From Bacillus sp. SLBN-46 (GTDB lineage: Bacteria > Bacillota > Bacilli > Bacillales > Cytobacillaceae): a stretch of 64,000 nt of DNA. This document shows positions 7,718 to 16,011 of the stretch, in pieces. A program made the position numbers and the translations under genes. A model generated the notes under the pieces. It was not told the origin of the DNA. It worked only from the letters and a program-made list of their open reading frames with translations, and did no database searches. How positions within the stretch are numbered: position 1 is the first letter of the stretch; each line of letters opens with the position of its first letter. The DNA lies in NCBI RefSeq assembly GCF_031453555.1, contig NZ_JAVIZM010000001.1:750001-814000 (forward strand). Reading direction: 5' to 3'.

Positions 7718-8212
7718 ATGTCTAGAGATTACACAGTCATCATTCTAATATGGGTAATAGGAATAATCGCATACCTATTCCTTACACCGAAAAATCGATA
7801 CCGAAAAGTACTATTTGCCCTTATTCTCTGCCAGGCCTTTGTATGGGTGAGCTCACTGTTGCATGTAAAATATCACCTGCTGGCCTTCCCAGTTCGTGAA
7901 TTTCCAAAAGCCACCGATGTACTCGTCACAACCGAGTATTTCTTTTACCCACTTCTATCTGGGTTTTATATCATTTCAGAACCAAAGCGATCACCCATCA
8001 TTCGCTTCCTGTATTTGTCGCTATGGATCTCGGGTCTGACCGTAATGGACGTTATGCTGGAAAAATATACGAACCTCATTGAGTACGTTCATTATGCCTG
8101 GTACCTGACCTGGCTGAATTTCTTTTGGATCTTTGTCGTCACGCACCTCATCTACCATTGGTTTTTTAAAGACAAGGCCCATTTCCATGTGGATAGGGAG
8201 GCTGTCAAATGA
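7718..8212 (+). CDS. CBO0543 family membrane protein, second of three
   Basis: 164 residues, about five membrane helices. It shares with the third copy the run VKYHLLAFPVREF (QYGLLSYPVRLF there), a YEFF/TEYFFYP segment, MLEKYTNLIEYVHYAWYLTW and an aromatic C-terminal helix with a short charged tail. A ribosome site AAGAGG lies nine bases before the ATG. The stop overlaps the start of the third copy (ATGA), which implies coupled translation. Function unknown. Confidence 0.8.
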   Translation: MSRDYTVIILIWVIGIIAYLFLTPKNRYRKVLFALILCQAFVWVSSLLHVKYHLLAFPVREFPKATDVLVTTEYFFYPLLSGFYIISEPKRSPIIRFLYLSLWISGLTVMDVMLEKYTNLIEYVHYAWYLTWLNFFWIFVVTHLIYHWFFKDKAHFHVDREAVK

Positions 8213-8706
8213 AGCTAGAATGGTGGATATTACTCGCGGTTTGGATCCTAACGATCGGGTTGCTTTTTTTCATCCCAAAAAAGAAAATTCGCCTAGCCCT
8301 AACCGCCTTCTTATTCAAACAAGGAATCACGTGGATCTTTGGGCTAGCGGTGGTCCAGTACGGGCTCCTGTCCTACCCTGTACGGCTATTTGCCGACGTC
8401 AATCGCTCAAGCTTTACCTATGAGTTTTTCGTCTATCCGGCCGTTTGTGCAATCTTCAATGTATTCTACCCGTACACTCGGAGCAAGCTCATCCAGTTCC
8501 TATACTATTGTGCTTACTGCACCGCACTGACCGTACCAGAAATTTTTCTCGAAAAATATACCGATCTAATCCACTACCTGAACTGGGCCTGGTACTGGAC
8601 ATGGATTACACTGTTCCTCACCTTTGCCATGACAAGGTGGTTTTGCGTATGGTTTTTCAAGGGAATGGAAAAAGAGATGGACGAAAGTGCAATACACCAA
8701 GAGTAG
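8209..8706 (+). CDS. CBO0543 family membrane protein, third of three
   Basis: 165 residues, about five membrane helices, closest to the second copy over its whole length (PVRLF, FLEKYTDLIHYLNWAWYWTW). The charged tail (EKEMDESAIHQE) is cytoplasmic by the positive-inside rule. The high Trp/Tyr content of the last helices is shared by all three and suggests an interface or chromophore site rather than a transport path, but that is speculation. Confidence 0.8.
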   Translation: MKLEWWILLAVWILTIGLLFFIPKKKIRLALTAFLFKQGITWIFGLAVVQYGLLSYPVRLFADVNRSSFTYEFFVYPAVCAIFNVFYPYTRSKLIQFLYYCAYCTALTVPEIFLEKYTDLIHYLNWAWYWTWITLFLTFAMTRWFCVWFFKGMEKEMDESAIHQE

Positions 8707-8752
8707 GGTGTTGTATAATTATGGTATAAATCCATAATGATGGAGGGGCCCT

Positions 8753-8944
8753 ATGGGAGACTTACGGTTTGGCCTATTTGCACTTTTTCCGATTGTATTG
8801 TATTTGACCATTCTCGGATTCACGATTTATTTCATCGTCCGGACACTGCGATTCATGAACGACAAAACAAGATTAGACCTAGAGAGAAACGCTAAGTTGG
8901 ATGAGCTAATTAAGGCGGTCCAAGCGAACACCAAAGAACAATAG
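8753..8944 (+). CDS. Small single-span membrane protein
   Basis: 63 residues: one long hydrophobic segment (LFPIVLYLTILGFTIYFIV) followed by a charged helical tail ending in KLDELIKAVQANTKEQ. The layout matches DUF4083-like small Bacillus membrane proteins. GGAGGGG before the ATG is strong, and the gene follows the CBO0543 set by 46 bases, so it may belong to that operon. Confidence 0.65.
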   Translation: MGDLRFGLFALFPIVLYLTILGFTIYFIVRTLRFMNDKTRLDLERNAKLDELIKAVQANTKEQ

Positions 8945-8995
8945 AAGACGGGGAACTGCCTTCAAAGCAGCTCCTTTCTAATAAGGGGAAGTAAC

Positions 8996-9463
8996 ATGAG
9001 TTGGAAAAACGATCGAATCGGCGCGGCCAATAGAGGGGAAAATCCCATGGTCCTAGCGCGAATGAAAAGCGGGTTCGCCGTCATCGGCGATACGCAGTTC
9101 CTGCCCGGATACTGCGTACTCTTACCATCCAAGGGAGTGAACACCCTAAATGACCTAACCTACAAGCAGCGCACCGACTACTTACTGGATATGAGCCTAA
9201 TAGGGGACGCGATCCAGGAAGTCTGCCAGCCGAGAAGAATCAACTTCTCCATCTATGGAAATACAGATGCCTTCCTTCATGCGCATATCTTCCCACGTTA
9301 CGACTGGGAGCCCGAGGAAAGAAAGCCCTATCCTGTATGGCAATACTCACCTGACATGTGGCGGGATAGCCAGTATCAGTATCGGGAGGAAGCCCACCGG
9401 GAACTAAAGGAAAAACTAAGCCAACAGCTGCAACAATTGATGCAAAAGGCGTACGAAGAATGA
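8996..9463 (+). CDS. HIT-superfamily protein
   Basis: 155 residues. The C-terminal half holds FLHAHIFPRYDWEPEERK, a histidine-triad-type HxHxxP motif like that of HIT nucleotide hydrolases and transferases; the N-terminal part has the VIGDTQFLPGYCVLLPSK strand pattern usual before it. Such enzymes act on dinucleoside polyphosphates or AMP conjugates, but the third triad histidine is replaced (HAHIF), so the substrate is open. AAGGGGAAG precedes the ATG. The stop overlaps the next start by 4 bases (ATGA), so the two genes are translationally coupled. Confidence 0.75.
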   Translation: MSWKNDRIGAANRGENPMVLARMKSGFAVIGDTQFLPGYCVLLPSKGVNTLNDLTYKQRTDYLLDMSLIGDAIQEVCQPRRINFSIYGNTDAFLHAHIFPRYDWEPEERKPYPVWQYSPDMWRDSQYQYREEAHRELKEKLSQQLQQLMQKAYEE

Positions 9464-10206
9464 AATTTTTAAAATACCTATTGTCGGTGATGACCTTCAC
9501 GGCGGTTCTGTCACTCGTACTGGCAGTCATTGGCTATACACCTGTTGCTGACCGAGAACCCGACATCTACTATTCTTCCATGACAGAGTCCTTTATTTTC
9601 TCCATGTATTACCTAGCGATTGTGTTCATTGCACCTAGTATCTTACTATACATAATTTTCGCTTTCTTGGGAAAAAGAACGCAGTACACCGTCTGGACTC
9701 GGGGAGGACTGAGTATTCTGATTGGCGGTTCCATCATCGGGACTTTTCTTTTCCTCCAACATGACAACCATCAAACCGACGACTTGTACCTCATTCCTGA
9801 GGGCTACGAGGGCGATGTGTATGTGTTCTACAACGTCAAGGGCGCGCCAAAGGTGGAGCAGGAGGACGGCTATGACATACACCGTATCAATGAAAAAGGC
9901 TATTTCGTCACGTCGACACCGGATCTGGACTATGGGACCGTGACCGACAAATACGTTTACGTGGATAAAAAAGGAAAGAGAAAGCCAATCGACAAGAAAT
10001 GTGTCCAAATCTTTGGCACGAGCGGCTATTCTTCTTCTGAAAACGAAGAGATCGATTTGAAGTACACCGGCTTAAACGTGAAAAAGGGACCTTGCGATGA
10101 GACGTTTCAGACGGAAGAACTCACTGGTCAGGAAGATAGTGAAGATGAAGTGCGCAGCGAGGTTCTGCTCAAGTATTATGGGTTAGAAGATTACGTTAGG
10201 TGGTAA
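9460..10206 (+). CDS. Membrane-anchored DUF6843-like protein
   Basis: 248 residues. Three hydrophobic segments (about 5-25, 45-68 and 84-102) lead into an outside domain starting DLYLIPEGYEGDVYVFYNV, the typical opening of DUF6843 domains, which are small beta-rich folds of unknown role in Bacillus membrane and lipoproteins. The last 50 residues (from IDLKYTGLNVKKG) recur as a broken copy at 54812-54973, together with the downstream RNA-like element, so this 3' end was once duplicated. Start is fixed by the ATGA overlap with the HIT gene. Confidence 0.7.
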   Translation: MKFLKYLLSVMTFTAVLSLVLAVIGYTPVADREPDIYYSSMTESFIFSMYYLAIVFIAPSILLYIIFAFLGKRTQYTVWTRGGLSILIGGSIIGTFLFLQHDNHQTDDLYLIPEGYEGDVYVFYNVKGAPKVEQEDGYDIHRINEKGYFVTSTPDLDYGTVTDKYVYVDKKGKRKPIDKKCVQIFGTSGYSSSENEEIDLKYTGLNVKKGPCDETFQTEELTGQEDSEDEVRSEVLLKYYGLEDYVRW

Positions 10207-10228
10207 ATAGTTTATACATCTTTAAAGG

Positions 10229-10360
10229 TTTATTCATAGTTTGTTCATACATTCGGGGTATAGTAAGTACATGAAAATGAGATGCATATCTTACTTTTCT
10301 AAGACCCCCTTAAAATATTTGTATTGCGTGTCCGGCTATCATTTAGCCGGATATTTTTTT
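10229..10360 (+). ncRNA. Candidate small RNA element, copy 2
   Basis: Same order as at 5708: TTTATTCATAGTTTGTTCATA (10229), a TATAGT box (about 10258), AGTAAG/CTTACT arms, a C-rich motif (GACCCCCTT), ATTTGTATTGCG, and the terminator TCCGGCTA/TAGCCGGA (10331-10351) with seven T. Compared with copy 1, the inner two base pairs of the hairpin are changed on both arms. It may also end transcription of the gene before it. A transcript of about 95 bases is expected if the TATAGT box is a -10 site; no good -35 is present, which fits an activator-dependent promoter. Confidence 0.5.
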
Positions 10361-10450
10361 GAATAAAAATTCATTCCAAATTAATTTCTGACATATTCAG
10401 CTAAATCATTTATTAAGAAGTACATATTGCTAATAATAATGGAGAAAAAT

Positions 10451-10477
10451 AAAAAGCAAATCATGAAGATTCGCTTT
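10451..10477 (-). terminator. Intrinsic terminator of the SGNH hydrolase gene
   Basis: On the minus strand AAAGCGAATC pairs with GATTTGCTTT and is followed by a T-rich run. The first arm lies in the last codons of the gene. Confidence 0.6.
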
Positions 10478-11264
10478 TAGAAATGAGGAAGTTAAGCAAG
10501 TAAGCACTCCACACCTGATCTCCTTTTTCACTAGGTGCACTTTGGTCAGGAGATAAATATTCTTTTATGGCTTCTGTACTTGCATCAGGCCAGGCGGTCC
10601 AATGATTCAGGTAGGATATCTGTTGTTGTTCCGCAAACTGCTTAAGTTGTGCCACCTGATGTGGATAAATTTTCGCATTATACAAGGGATACGATGGTTG
10701 AAGAATAATGGTAGCATCAGGATTCTTTGCTTTTACTGCATCAATCATTGTAGTAATATCATCGAATGTGTTTTGGATGAACACATTCCCGTTATTCAGT
10801 AAGATAAAGGGTTCAAAAACAACAAGGTCAGCCTCTTCTGCAGCGATTTCTTCCTGCCCTTTATTTTTAATAACTTGGGTAGAAATCGAATTATAAGTCT
10901 TTATGGCAACCTGCACATTTTTCTCACCAAAAGTGGTAAGCAGTTTCTCTTTTACAATAGGATATGTCCCAGCGGTATCCGAGCCGATGGCAGGTGAGCC
11001 GACAAACAGGATTTTAAATGGCTTCTTTTCACTATGTGTTTTCTTGAATCTCTCCACAGCCGCTTTAGGCCAATTAGCAGTATAAGCAATCAAGTTCGAA
11101 TCCAGTTCTTGATTCTCGTTAGCTTCAGTAGTTGTTTTTTGAGACTTTGGTGATTCAGTTGTTTTAGGTGGTGCAGCTTCAATCCGTTGATTCCAATAGG
11201 AATGACCATAGATGAGTACGGCTGCACAGGCTATTCCTAGTAATATCGTAAGAACATTCTTCAT
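10461..11264 (-). CDS. SGNH/GDSL hydrolase family protein, membrane-anchored
   Basis: 267 residues: an N-terminal membrane anchor (MKNVLTILLGIACAAVLIY), a Thr/Lys/Glu-rich linker to about residue 60, and an SGNH-like domain with block I KILFVGSPAIGSDT, where the usual nucleophile Ser sits in GS, and a C-terminal DQSAPSEKGDQVWS that may carry an altered block V. Such proteins often de-acetylate or modify surface polysaccharide. It is divergent from the exopolysaccharide operon, a neighbour often seen in Bacillus capsule loci. The frame is open upstream to 11444, but the ATG at 11264 has GGGGG ahead of it and a proper membrane anchor. Confidence 0.75.
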   Translation of the reverse strand: MKNVLTILLGIACAAVLIYGHSYWNQRIEAAPPKTTESPKSQKTTTEANENQELDSNLIAYTANWPKAAVERFKKTHSEKKPFKILFVGSPAIGSDTAGTYPIVKEKLLTTFGEKNVQVAIKTYNSISTQVIKNKGQEEIAAEEADLVVFEPFILLNNGNVFIQNTFDDITTMIDAVKAKNPDATIILQPSYPLYNAKIYPHQVAQLKQFAEQQQISYLNHWTAWPDASTEAIKEYLSPDQSAPSEKGDQVWSAYLLNFLISKSESS

Positions 11265-11461
11265 TATAAATAATACCCCCAAATTGTTTTGCAAATCTAT
11301 TATAGCAAATAAACATTTGAAAATTAATTCCAATTTCAAAATTAATCTACAAAAATTTACAAAAGGGTGTAAAATAAGTAACAGTGATGTAGCAAAAAAG
11401 AAATAAAAAAGGAAAAAAATTAGAAAATGTGTCGAAATATGCATATAGATTAATTGCTTTA

Positions 11462-11470
11462 TGCTATAAT
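11462..11470 (+). promoter_or_regulatory. Extended -10 promoter of the exopolysaccharide operon
   Basis: TGCTATAAT is a perfect extended -10 box, 41 bases before the first start codon. There is no good -35, as is common for extended -10 promoters. The AT-rich stretch upstream, shared with the divergent hydrolase gene, may hold regulator sites. Confidence 0.55.
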
Positions 11471-11511
11471 ATCATTTGTGTCTATTTTTGGATAATTATT
11501 GGGAGGGCATC

Positions 11512-12255
11512 ATGGAAGAAACAATTAGTTTAAAAGAGTTGTTGCAAACGTTGCGAAAGCGACTTAGTTTAATAGTGAGCATAACATTCATTGCTGTGTT
11601 AATAAGCGGTGTAATTAGCTACTTTTTCTTAACACCCATTTATCAAGCGTCCACACAATTACTTGTAAACCAATCGAAAAACGAGCAGACTGCGTACCAA
11701 TATAATGAGGTACAAACCAACCTTCAATTAATTAATACCTACAATGTCATTATCAAAAGTCCAGCGATCCTTGAACTAGTCATTAAAGATTTAGACTTAG
11801 ATATGAGTGTTGGTGAATTGACTCAAAAAATTACTGTTCAAAATGAAACGAATTCTCAGGTAGTCAATTTATCTGTCCAAGATACGAGTGCGGCAACAGC
11901 AGCTAAGATTGCAAATAAAACCGCTGAAGTGTTTCAAGAGGAAATTGTTAAAATCATGAATGTCGATAATGTAAGTATTCTAGCAAAAGCCGAAGTTATT
12001 GACCATATATCCCCAATAAAGCCAAAACCATTATTAAATGTAGCGATTGCTTTGGTAGTAGGTTTAATGGTGGGTGTAGGGATAGCATTCCTGCTTGAGT
12101 ACTTTGATACGACCGTTAAGGACGAACAGGAAATTGAAAAATTACTAGGTTTACCGGTCCTTGGTGTCATAGCAAAAATGGATGAAGCAAAAATCGAACA
12201 AAAGAGAAGGACAACGCAAACTTCGAGAGTAAGAGGTGAGACTATTGGCTCTTAA
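11512..12255 (+). CDS. Polysaccharide chain-length / tyrosine kinase modulator (Wzz family)
   Basis: 247 residues with two membrane helices (about 22-44 and 172-194) and an outside coiled region between them, the Wzz/YwqC/EpsA arrangement. A short C-terminal cytoplasmic tail after PVLGVIAKMDE would touch the kinase, encoded next. It sets polysaccharide chain length and activates the BY-kinase. GGGAGGG lies seven bases before the ATG at 11512. The C-terminus overlaps the next gene by 11 bases. Confidence 0.92.
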   Translation: MEETISLKELLQTLRKRLSLIVSITFIAVLISGVISYFFLTPIYQASTQLLVNQSKNEQTAYQYNEVQTNLQLINTYNVIIKSPAILELVIKDLDLDMSVGELTQKITVQNETNSQVVNLSVQDTSAATAAKIANKTAEVFQEEIVKIMNVDNVSILAKAEVIDHISPIKPKPLLNVAIALVVGLMVGVGIAFLLEYFDTTVKDEQEIEKLLGLPVLGVIAKMDEAKIEQKRRTTQTSRVRGETIGS

Positions 12256-12946
12256 AAAAGGAAAAAAGAAAACAAATTCAAATAAGAGAACGCTCATTAC
12301 AATGTTGGACTCGAAATCACCGATATCAGAACAATATCGTACGATTCGAACGAATATCCAGTATTCATCAGTCGATCAGGAAGTGAAAACACTATTGGTT
12401 ACTTCTTCGGGTCCTGGTGAAGGAAAATCGACCACAACTGCCAATTTAGCTGTCGTATTTGCACAGCAGGGGAAGAAAGTATTGATAGTTGATACGGATT
12501 TGCGGAAACCAACAGTTCATTATACCTTTAATCAAACCAGCACTTTTGGATTAACTAGTGTATTAACGAAGCAAATGACCTTGGAAAAGGCAGTATCCGA
12601 AACGGAAGAAAAGAATTTATACGTTTTACCATGTGGTCCTATTCCACCGAACCCAGCAGAATTATTAAGTTCGCAAGCGATGGATCGATTCTTTCAGGAG
12701 GCACAAGAATTATATGACATGATCTTGTTCGACGCACCACCAATATTAGTGGTAACAGATGCGCAAATCTTAGCCAATAAATGTGAAGGTGCTATTTTGG
12801 TGGTTTCTAGTGGGGTTACTGAAAAAGATAAAATTGTGAAAGCGAAAGAACTACTAGATTCTGCACAAAGTAAGGTGCTTGGTGTGGTTTTAAATAACAA
12901 AAAGCTACAAGAAACGAACTATTACCATTATTACGGGGCAAAGTGA
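12245..12946 (+). CDS. CpsD/CapB-family tyrosine-protein kinase
   Basis: 233 residues, a bacterial tyrosine kinase of the polysaccharide copolymerase pair. Walker A is SSGPGEGKSTT, the Walker A' strand is VLIVDTDLRKP, and Walker B is MILFDAPP. The C-terminus has a tyrosine cluster (YYHYYGAK) for autophosphorylation. Conserved SPISEQYRTIRTN starts the domain. TTG at 12245, six bases after AAGAGGTGA, is preferred to the GTG at 12236 because it gives the family N-terminus MALKK. It is translationally linked to the modulator upstream. Together with the phosphatase that follows it controls polymer assembly. Confidence 0.93.
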   Translation: MALKKGKKKTNSNKRTLITMLDSKSPISEQYRTIRTNIQYSSVDQEVKTLLVTSSGPGEGKSTTTANLAVVFAQQGKKVLIVDTDLRKPTVHYTFNQTSTFGLTSVLTKQMTLEKAVSETEEKNLYVLPCGPIPPNPAELLSSQAMDRFFQEAQELYDMILFDAPPILVVTDAQILANKCEGAILVVSSGVTEKDKIVKAKELLDSAQSKVLGVVLNNKKLQETNYYHYYGAK

Positions 12947-13044
12947 CAATTTTCGACATTTTACACCCCTTGCGGTATTTATAATCCATGTTACTATGAT
13001 AAAAGTCTTGTTATTTCAGCATAATGATGGAAGGGGTAGGTCAA

Positions 13045-13806
13045 ATGGTTGATATTCATTGTCATATTTTGCCAGGTATTGACGACGGAGCGAAAAATAT
13101 CGAAGAGAGCCTCACGATGGCAAGGGTAGCAGAGAAACAAGGAATTCATACAATCATTGCTACCCCTCACCTGAATAATCAGTACAACAACAGAAAAAGC
13201 ATCATTGTTGATAAGGTAATAGAGTTAAATCGAGCGATTCAAGAGGCGGGAATCAAAGTGGAGATCCTTCCTGGACAGGAGCCACGTATTTATGGAGAAT
13301 TGCTTGAAGACCTAGATAAGGATCAGATCCAAACCCTTAATGATAGTCAATATGTATTTATCGAATTTCCTTCTAACCATGTACCTAGGTATACAGAAAA
13401 GCTATTATTTGACTTGCAGTTAAGGGGGCTAACACCAATTATTGTCCATCCGGAACGGAATGTGGAAATTATGGAACGCCCAGAGGTACTTTATCGCCTG
13501 GTGGAAAAAGGAGCATTAACGCAAGTAACTGCATCCAGTGTGTGCGGTTATTTTGGAAAAAAGATCAAAAGTTTCTCAGAGCAGTTAATTGAAGCGAATT
13601 TAACTCACTTCATTGCATCAGATGCTCATAACGTAGGCAATCGTGGCTTTAAAATGGACGAAGCCTTTACTGCGATTGATTCGCAGTTTGGGATCGATTA
13701 TATCTATTTATTCAAAGAAAATGCAGAGCTTTTAATAGAAGGAAAAAATGTGATAAAAGAGATGCCGATGAAAATAAAAAAGAAAAAGAGATTTTTATTT
13801 TTCTAG
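13045..13806 (+). CDS. CpsB/CapC-family tyrosine-protein phosphatase (PHP fold)
   Basis: 253 residues. The PHP metal-binding motifs are visible: MVDIHCHILPGIDDGA at the start, ATPHLNN near 43, GQEPRIY near 81, VHPERN near 140 and ASDAHNVGNR near 200. The family (YwqE, CpsB) removes phosphate from the BY-kinase tyrosine cluster. A frame-extending ATG at 13024 lacks a ribosome site, whereas AAGGGG stands eight bases ahead of the ATG at 13045. A tail of Lys residues ends it. A 98-base gap to the kinase may hold an extra promoter. Confidence 0.92.
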   Translation: MVDIHCHILPGIDDGAKNIEESLTMARVAEKQGIHTIIATPHLNNQYNNRKSIIVDKVIELNRAIQEAGIKVEILPGQEPRIYGELLEDLDKDQIQTLNDSQYVFIEFPSNHVPRYTEKLLFDLQLRGLTPIIVHPERNVEIMERPEVLYRLVEKGALTQVTASSVCGYFGKKIKSFSEQLIEANLTHFIASDAHNVGNRGFKMDEAFTAIDSQFGIDYIYLFKENAELLIEGKNVIKEMPMKIKKKKRFLFF

Positions 13807-13834
13807 AGTCTGGTAGAGGAACAGAATAAGCAAG

Positions 13835-13990
13835 TATTTTTGTCGGGAAGTTTCGATTCCTGACCGGCGAGGCTTCCCTGTCCGTTATCCATGGTGGCAC
13901 TCGATCATGCTGTGGGAGGGGAGAGTGATTTCCCTATCCTTAGGCGCAGGTCGTCAAAAGCATGGTGTGAGGACGGGTTAGATGCCCAAT
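13835..13990 (+). ncRNA. Possible EAR (epsC) RNA antitermination element
   Basis: The 320-base gap between the phosphatase and the epsC-like gene is GC-richer than its neighbours and has pairing segments such as GGGAAG/CTTCCC (13841-13875) and GGGAG/CTCCC-type stems, followed by a strong terminator-like hairpin. In Bacillus the EAR RNA lies just upstream of epsC inside exopolysaccharide operons and lets polymerase pass terminators downstream. Position and general structure fit; I cannot align to the published model from memory, so this is an inference from context. Confidence 0.5.
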
Positions 13991-14001
13991 TATAAAAAAA
14001 C

Positions 14002-14066
14002 AATAAATATCTAATGAAAGAATGAGTGTCAAGACACTTGCATTTCCATTAGATATTTATTTTTTT
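14002..14066 (+). terminator. Long terminator hairpin inside the polysaccharide operon
   Basis: AATAAATATCTAATG (14002-14016) pairs with CATTAGATATTTATT (14047-14061), with an inner AATGAGTGTC/GACACTTGCATT stem and a T run after. If the upstream element is EAR, this is a terminator it must override; otherwise it splits the operon after the regulatory genes. Confidence 0.75.
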
Positions 14067-14126
14067 GCCCAAGTGCTTTAGTGAAGAAAAGCGAATTGAG
14101 AATAGAGAGAAAAAGGGGAGTAGAAG

Positions 14127-15953
14127 GTGACGTATAGACAAAGATTGTTCATGCTGATCGTAATTGATTCAGTGATTGTCCTAGCTGCAAGATACATAAG
14201 AGTTGTCACTCTTGATCCGGAGTTACAAATCTTTAAAGTGCCCATGTTTTTAAGTACCTCACTTGCATTGCTACTGTTCTATCATGCTTTTGCTTTAATT
14301 TTTAAGCTTTATAACAAGGTATGGCAATATGCGAGTGTAGGTGAATTAATGGCCATTGTTAAAGTGGTAACATTTTCAATGATATCTACAGCAGTCACGC
14401 AGATGATTGTATTCCATGATATAAATGGAAGAGCATTATTTATTAATTGGATGATTCTTGTGCTTTTTCTTGGAGGGTCGAGGTTTTCGTGGCGAATTTT
14501 TCGGGACAACTACATGAATAAGCAACAAAATATTAAGCGAACGTTAATCATTGGTGCAGGTGCAGGCGGCAGAATGGTGGCACGGCAATTACTTAGTAAT
14601 CATGAAATTGACTTAAAACCTGTGGCCTTTATTGATGATGATCCAATGAAATGTAAATTGGACATTCTCGGAATAAAAGTGGTTGGAGATTCGAGAAATA
14701 TTAAAGAAACAGTGGAGAAGTACCAGATTGACAATATTGTGATTGCGATTCCTTCATTAGGTCAGAAAGAGTTGAATCGAATTATTGAAGAATGTGCAAA
14801 AACAACGGCAAAAACGCAAATCATTCCAAAGTTGGAGGATTTAATGACAGGAAAGGTATCTGTTAACCAATTCCGAGATGTACAAGTAGAGGATTTGCTT
14901 GGGAGAGCGCCAGTGGAGTTAGATATTAATGGTATATCTGAAGTTGTTTCCGGTAAAACAGTATTAGTTACGGGGGCGGGGGGCTCGATTGGATCAGAAA
15001 TATGCCGTCAGATTTGTATGTTCAATCCACGCAAGATTGTCTTGGTTGGACATGGGGAGAATAGTATCTATTTAATCGATATGGAACTACGGAAGAAATA
15101 TCAAAAACAGATAGAGATTGTACCTGTGATTGGGGATATACAGGATCGGACTAGAATGTTTGAAGTGATGGAAGAGCATCGACCGTTTGTTGTCTATCAT
15201 GCAGCAGCACATAAGCATGTTCCGTTGATGGAGTATAACCCGAGAGAAGCGGTTAAGAACAATATCTTTGGAACACGAAATGTGGCGGAGGCGGCTGACA
15301 CATTCGGTGTGAATACCTTTGTTTTGATTTCTTCTGATAAAGCAGTAAATCCTCCGAATGTGATGGGTGCTACCAAGCGTTTTGCGGAGATGATTATTCA
15401 GAGTTTGGCGGTTAATAGTCATACGAAGTTTGTTGCGGTTCGGTTTGGGAATGTGCTTGGCAGCCGTGGGAGTGTTATTCCGCTATTTAAAAAGCAGATT
15501 CAAGCCGGTGGACCTGTTACGGTTACTCATGAAGATATGACGCGTTACTTTATGACGATTCCTGAGGCATCACGGCTTGTTATACAAGCTGGAACTTTGG
15601 CACGTGGTGGCGAGGTTTTTGTGCTTGATATGGGGGAACCTGTTAAGATCGTTGATTTGGCTAAAAATGTGATTAAGTTATCTGGATATTCAATTGAAGA
15701 TATTGGTATTCAGTTTACTGGACTCCGTCCTGGGGAGAAGATGTATGAGGAGCTACTTAATGAAAATGAGGTGCATTCCGAGAGCGTTTTTCCTAAGATT
15801 CATATTGGGAAGGCGAAGGTTATTCATTCTGATGAGTTAGCTCGTTTGATTAGTAGTTTATTAGATATGTCTGAAATGGAAATGCATGATACTTTGATTG
15901 ATGTGGCTAATAATCGATTTGAGGGATTATCTAGTTACGCTGCTGTGAACTAA
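14127..15953 (+). CDS. Membrane UDP-sugar 4,6-dehydratase, EpsC/CapD/PglF type
   Basis: 608 residues. Four N-terminal membrane helices (to about 125), a Rossmann segment with IIGAGAGGRMVARQL, and a second, catalytic SDR domain from about 285 with VTGAGGSIGSEICRQ and SSDKAVNPPNVMGATKR, where the Met-x3-Lys form replaces Tyr-x3-Lys as in PglF and EpsC. It likely converts UDP-N-acetylglucosamine to the 4-keto-6-deoxy sugar, the first step to bacillosamine-type sugars. The GTG start follows GGGGAG. Its partner aminotransferase is two genes downstream. Codon use shifts to more T-ending codons in the second half. Confidence 0.92.
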   Translation: MTYRQRLFMLIVIDSVIVLAARYIRVVTLDPELQIFKVPMFLSTSLALLLFYHAFALIFKLYNKVWQYASVGELMAIVKVVTFSMISTAVTQMIVFHDINGRALFINWMILVLFLGGSRFSWRIFRDNYMNKQQNIKRTLIIGAGAGGRMVARQLLSNHEIDLKPVAFIDDDPMKCKLDILGIKVVGDSRNIKETVEKYQIDNIVIAIPSLGQKELNRIIEECAKTTAKTQIIPKLEDLMTGKVSVNQFRDVQVEDLLGRAPVELDINGISEVVSGKTVLVTGAGGSIGSEICRQICMFNPRKIVLVGHGENSIYLIDMELRKKYQKQIEIVPVIGDIQDRTRMFEVMEEHRPFVVYHAAAHKHVPLMEYNPREAVKNNIFGTRNVAEAADTFGVNTFVLISSDKAVNPPNVMGATKRFAEMIIQSLAVNSHTKFVAVRFGNVLGSRGSVIPLFKKQIQAGGPVTVTHEDMTRYFMTIPEASRLVIQAGTLARGGEVFVLDMGEPVKIVDLAKNVIKLSGYSIEDIGIQFTGLRPGEKMYEELLNENEVHSESVFPKIHIGKAKVIHSDELARLISSLLDMSEMEMHDTLIDVANNRFEGLSSYAAVN

Positions 15954-16011
15954 ATGACTTGTTTGAAAAATCCGAACCTTTCGGTTTGATGTAGGAAAAG
16001 GTGGAATCAAT

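Noticed and set aside
11265..11444. N-terminal extension of the SGNH hydrolase
   Set aside because: It would cover the region between divergent genes and lacks a ribosome site; the ATG at 11264 gives a proper membrane anchor.
15087..15422. Minus-strand ORF within the dehydratase gene
   Set aside because: It lies opposite strongly conserved SDR motifs and has no ribosome site.
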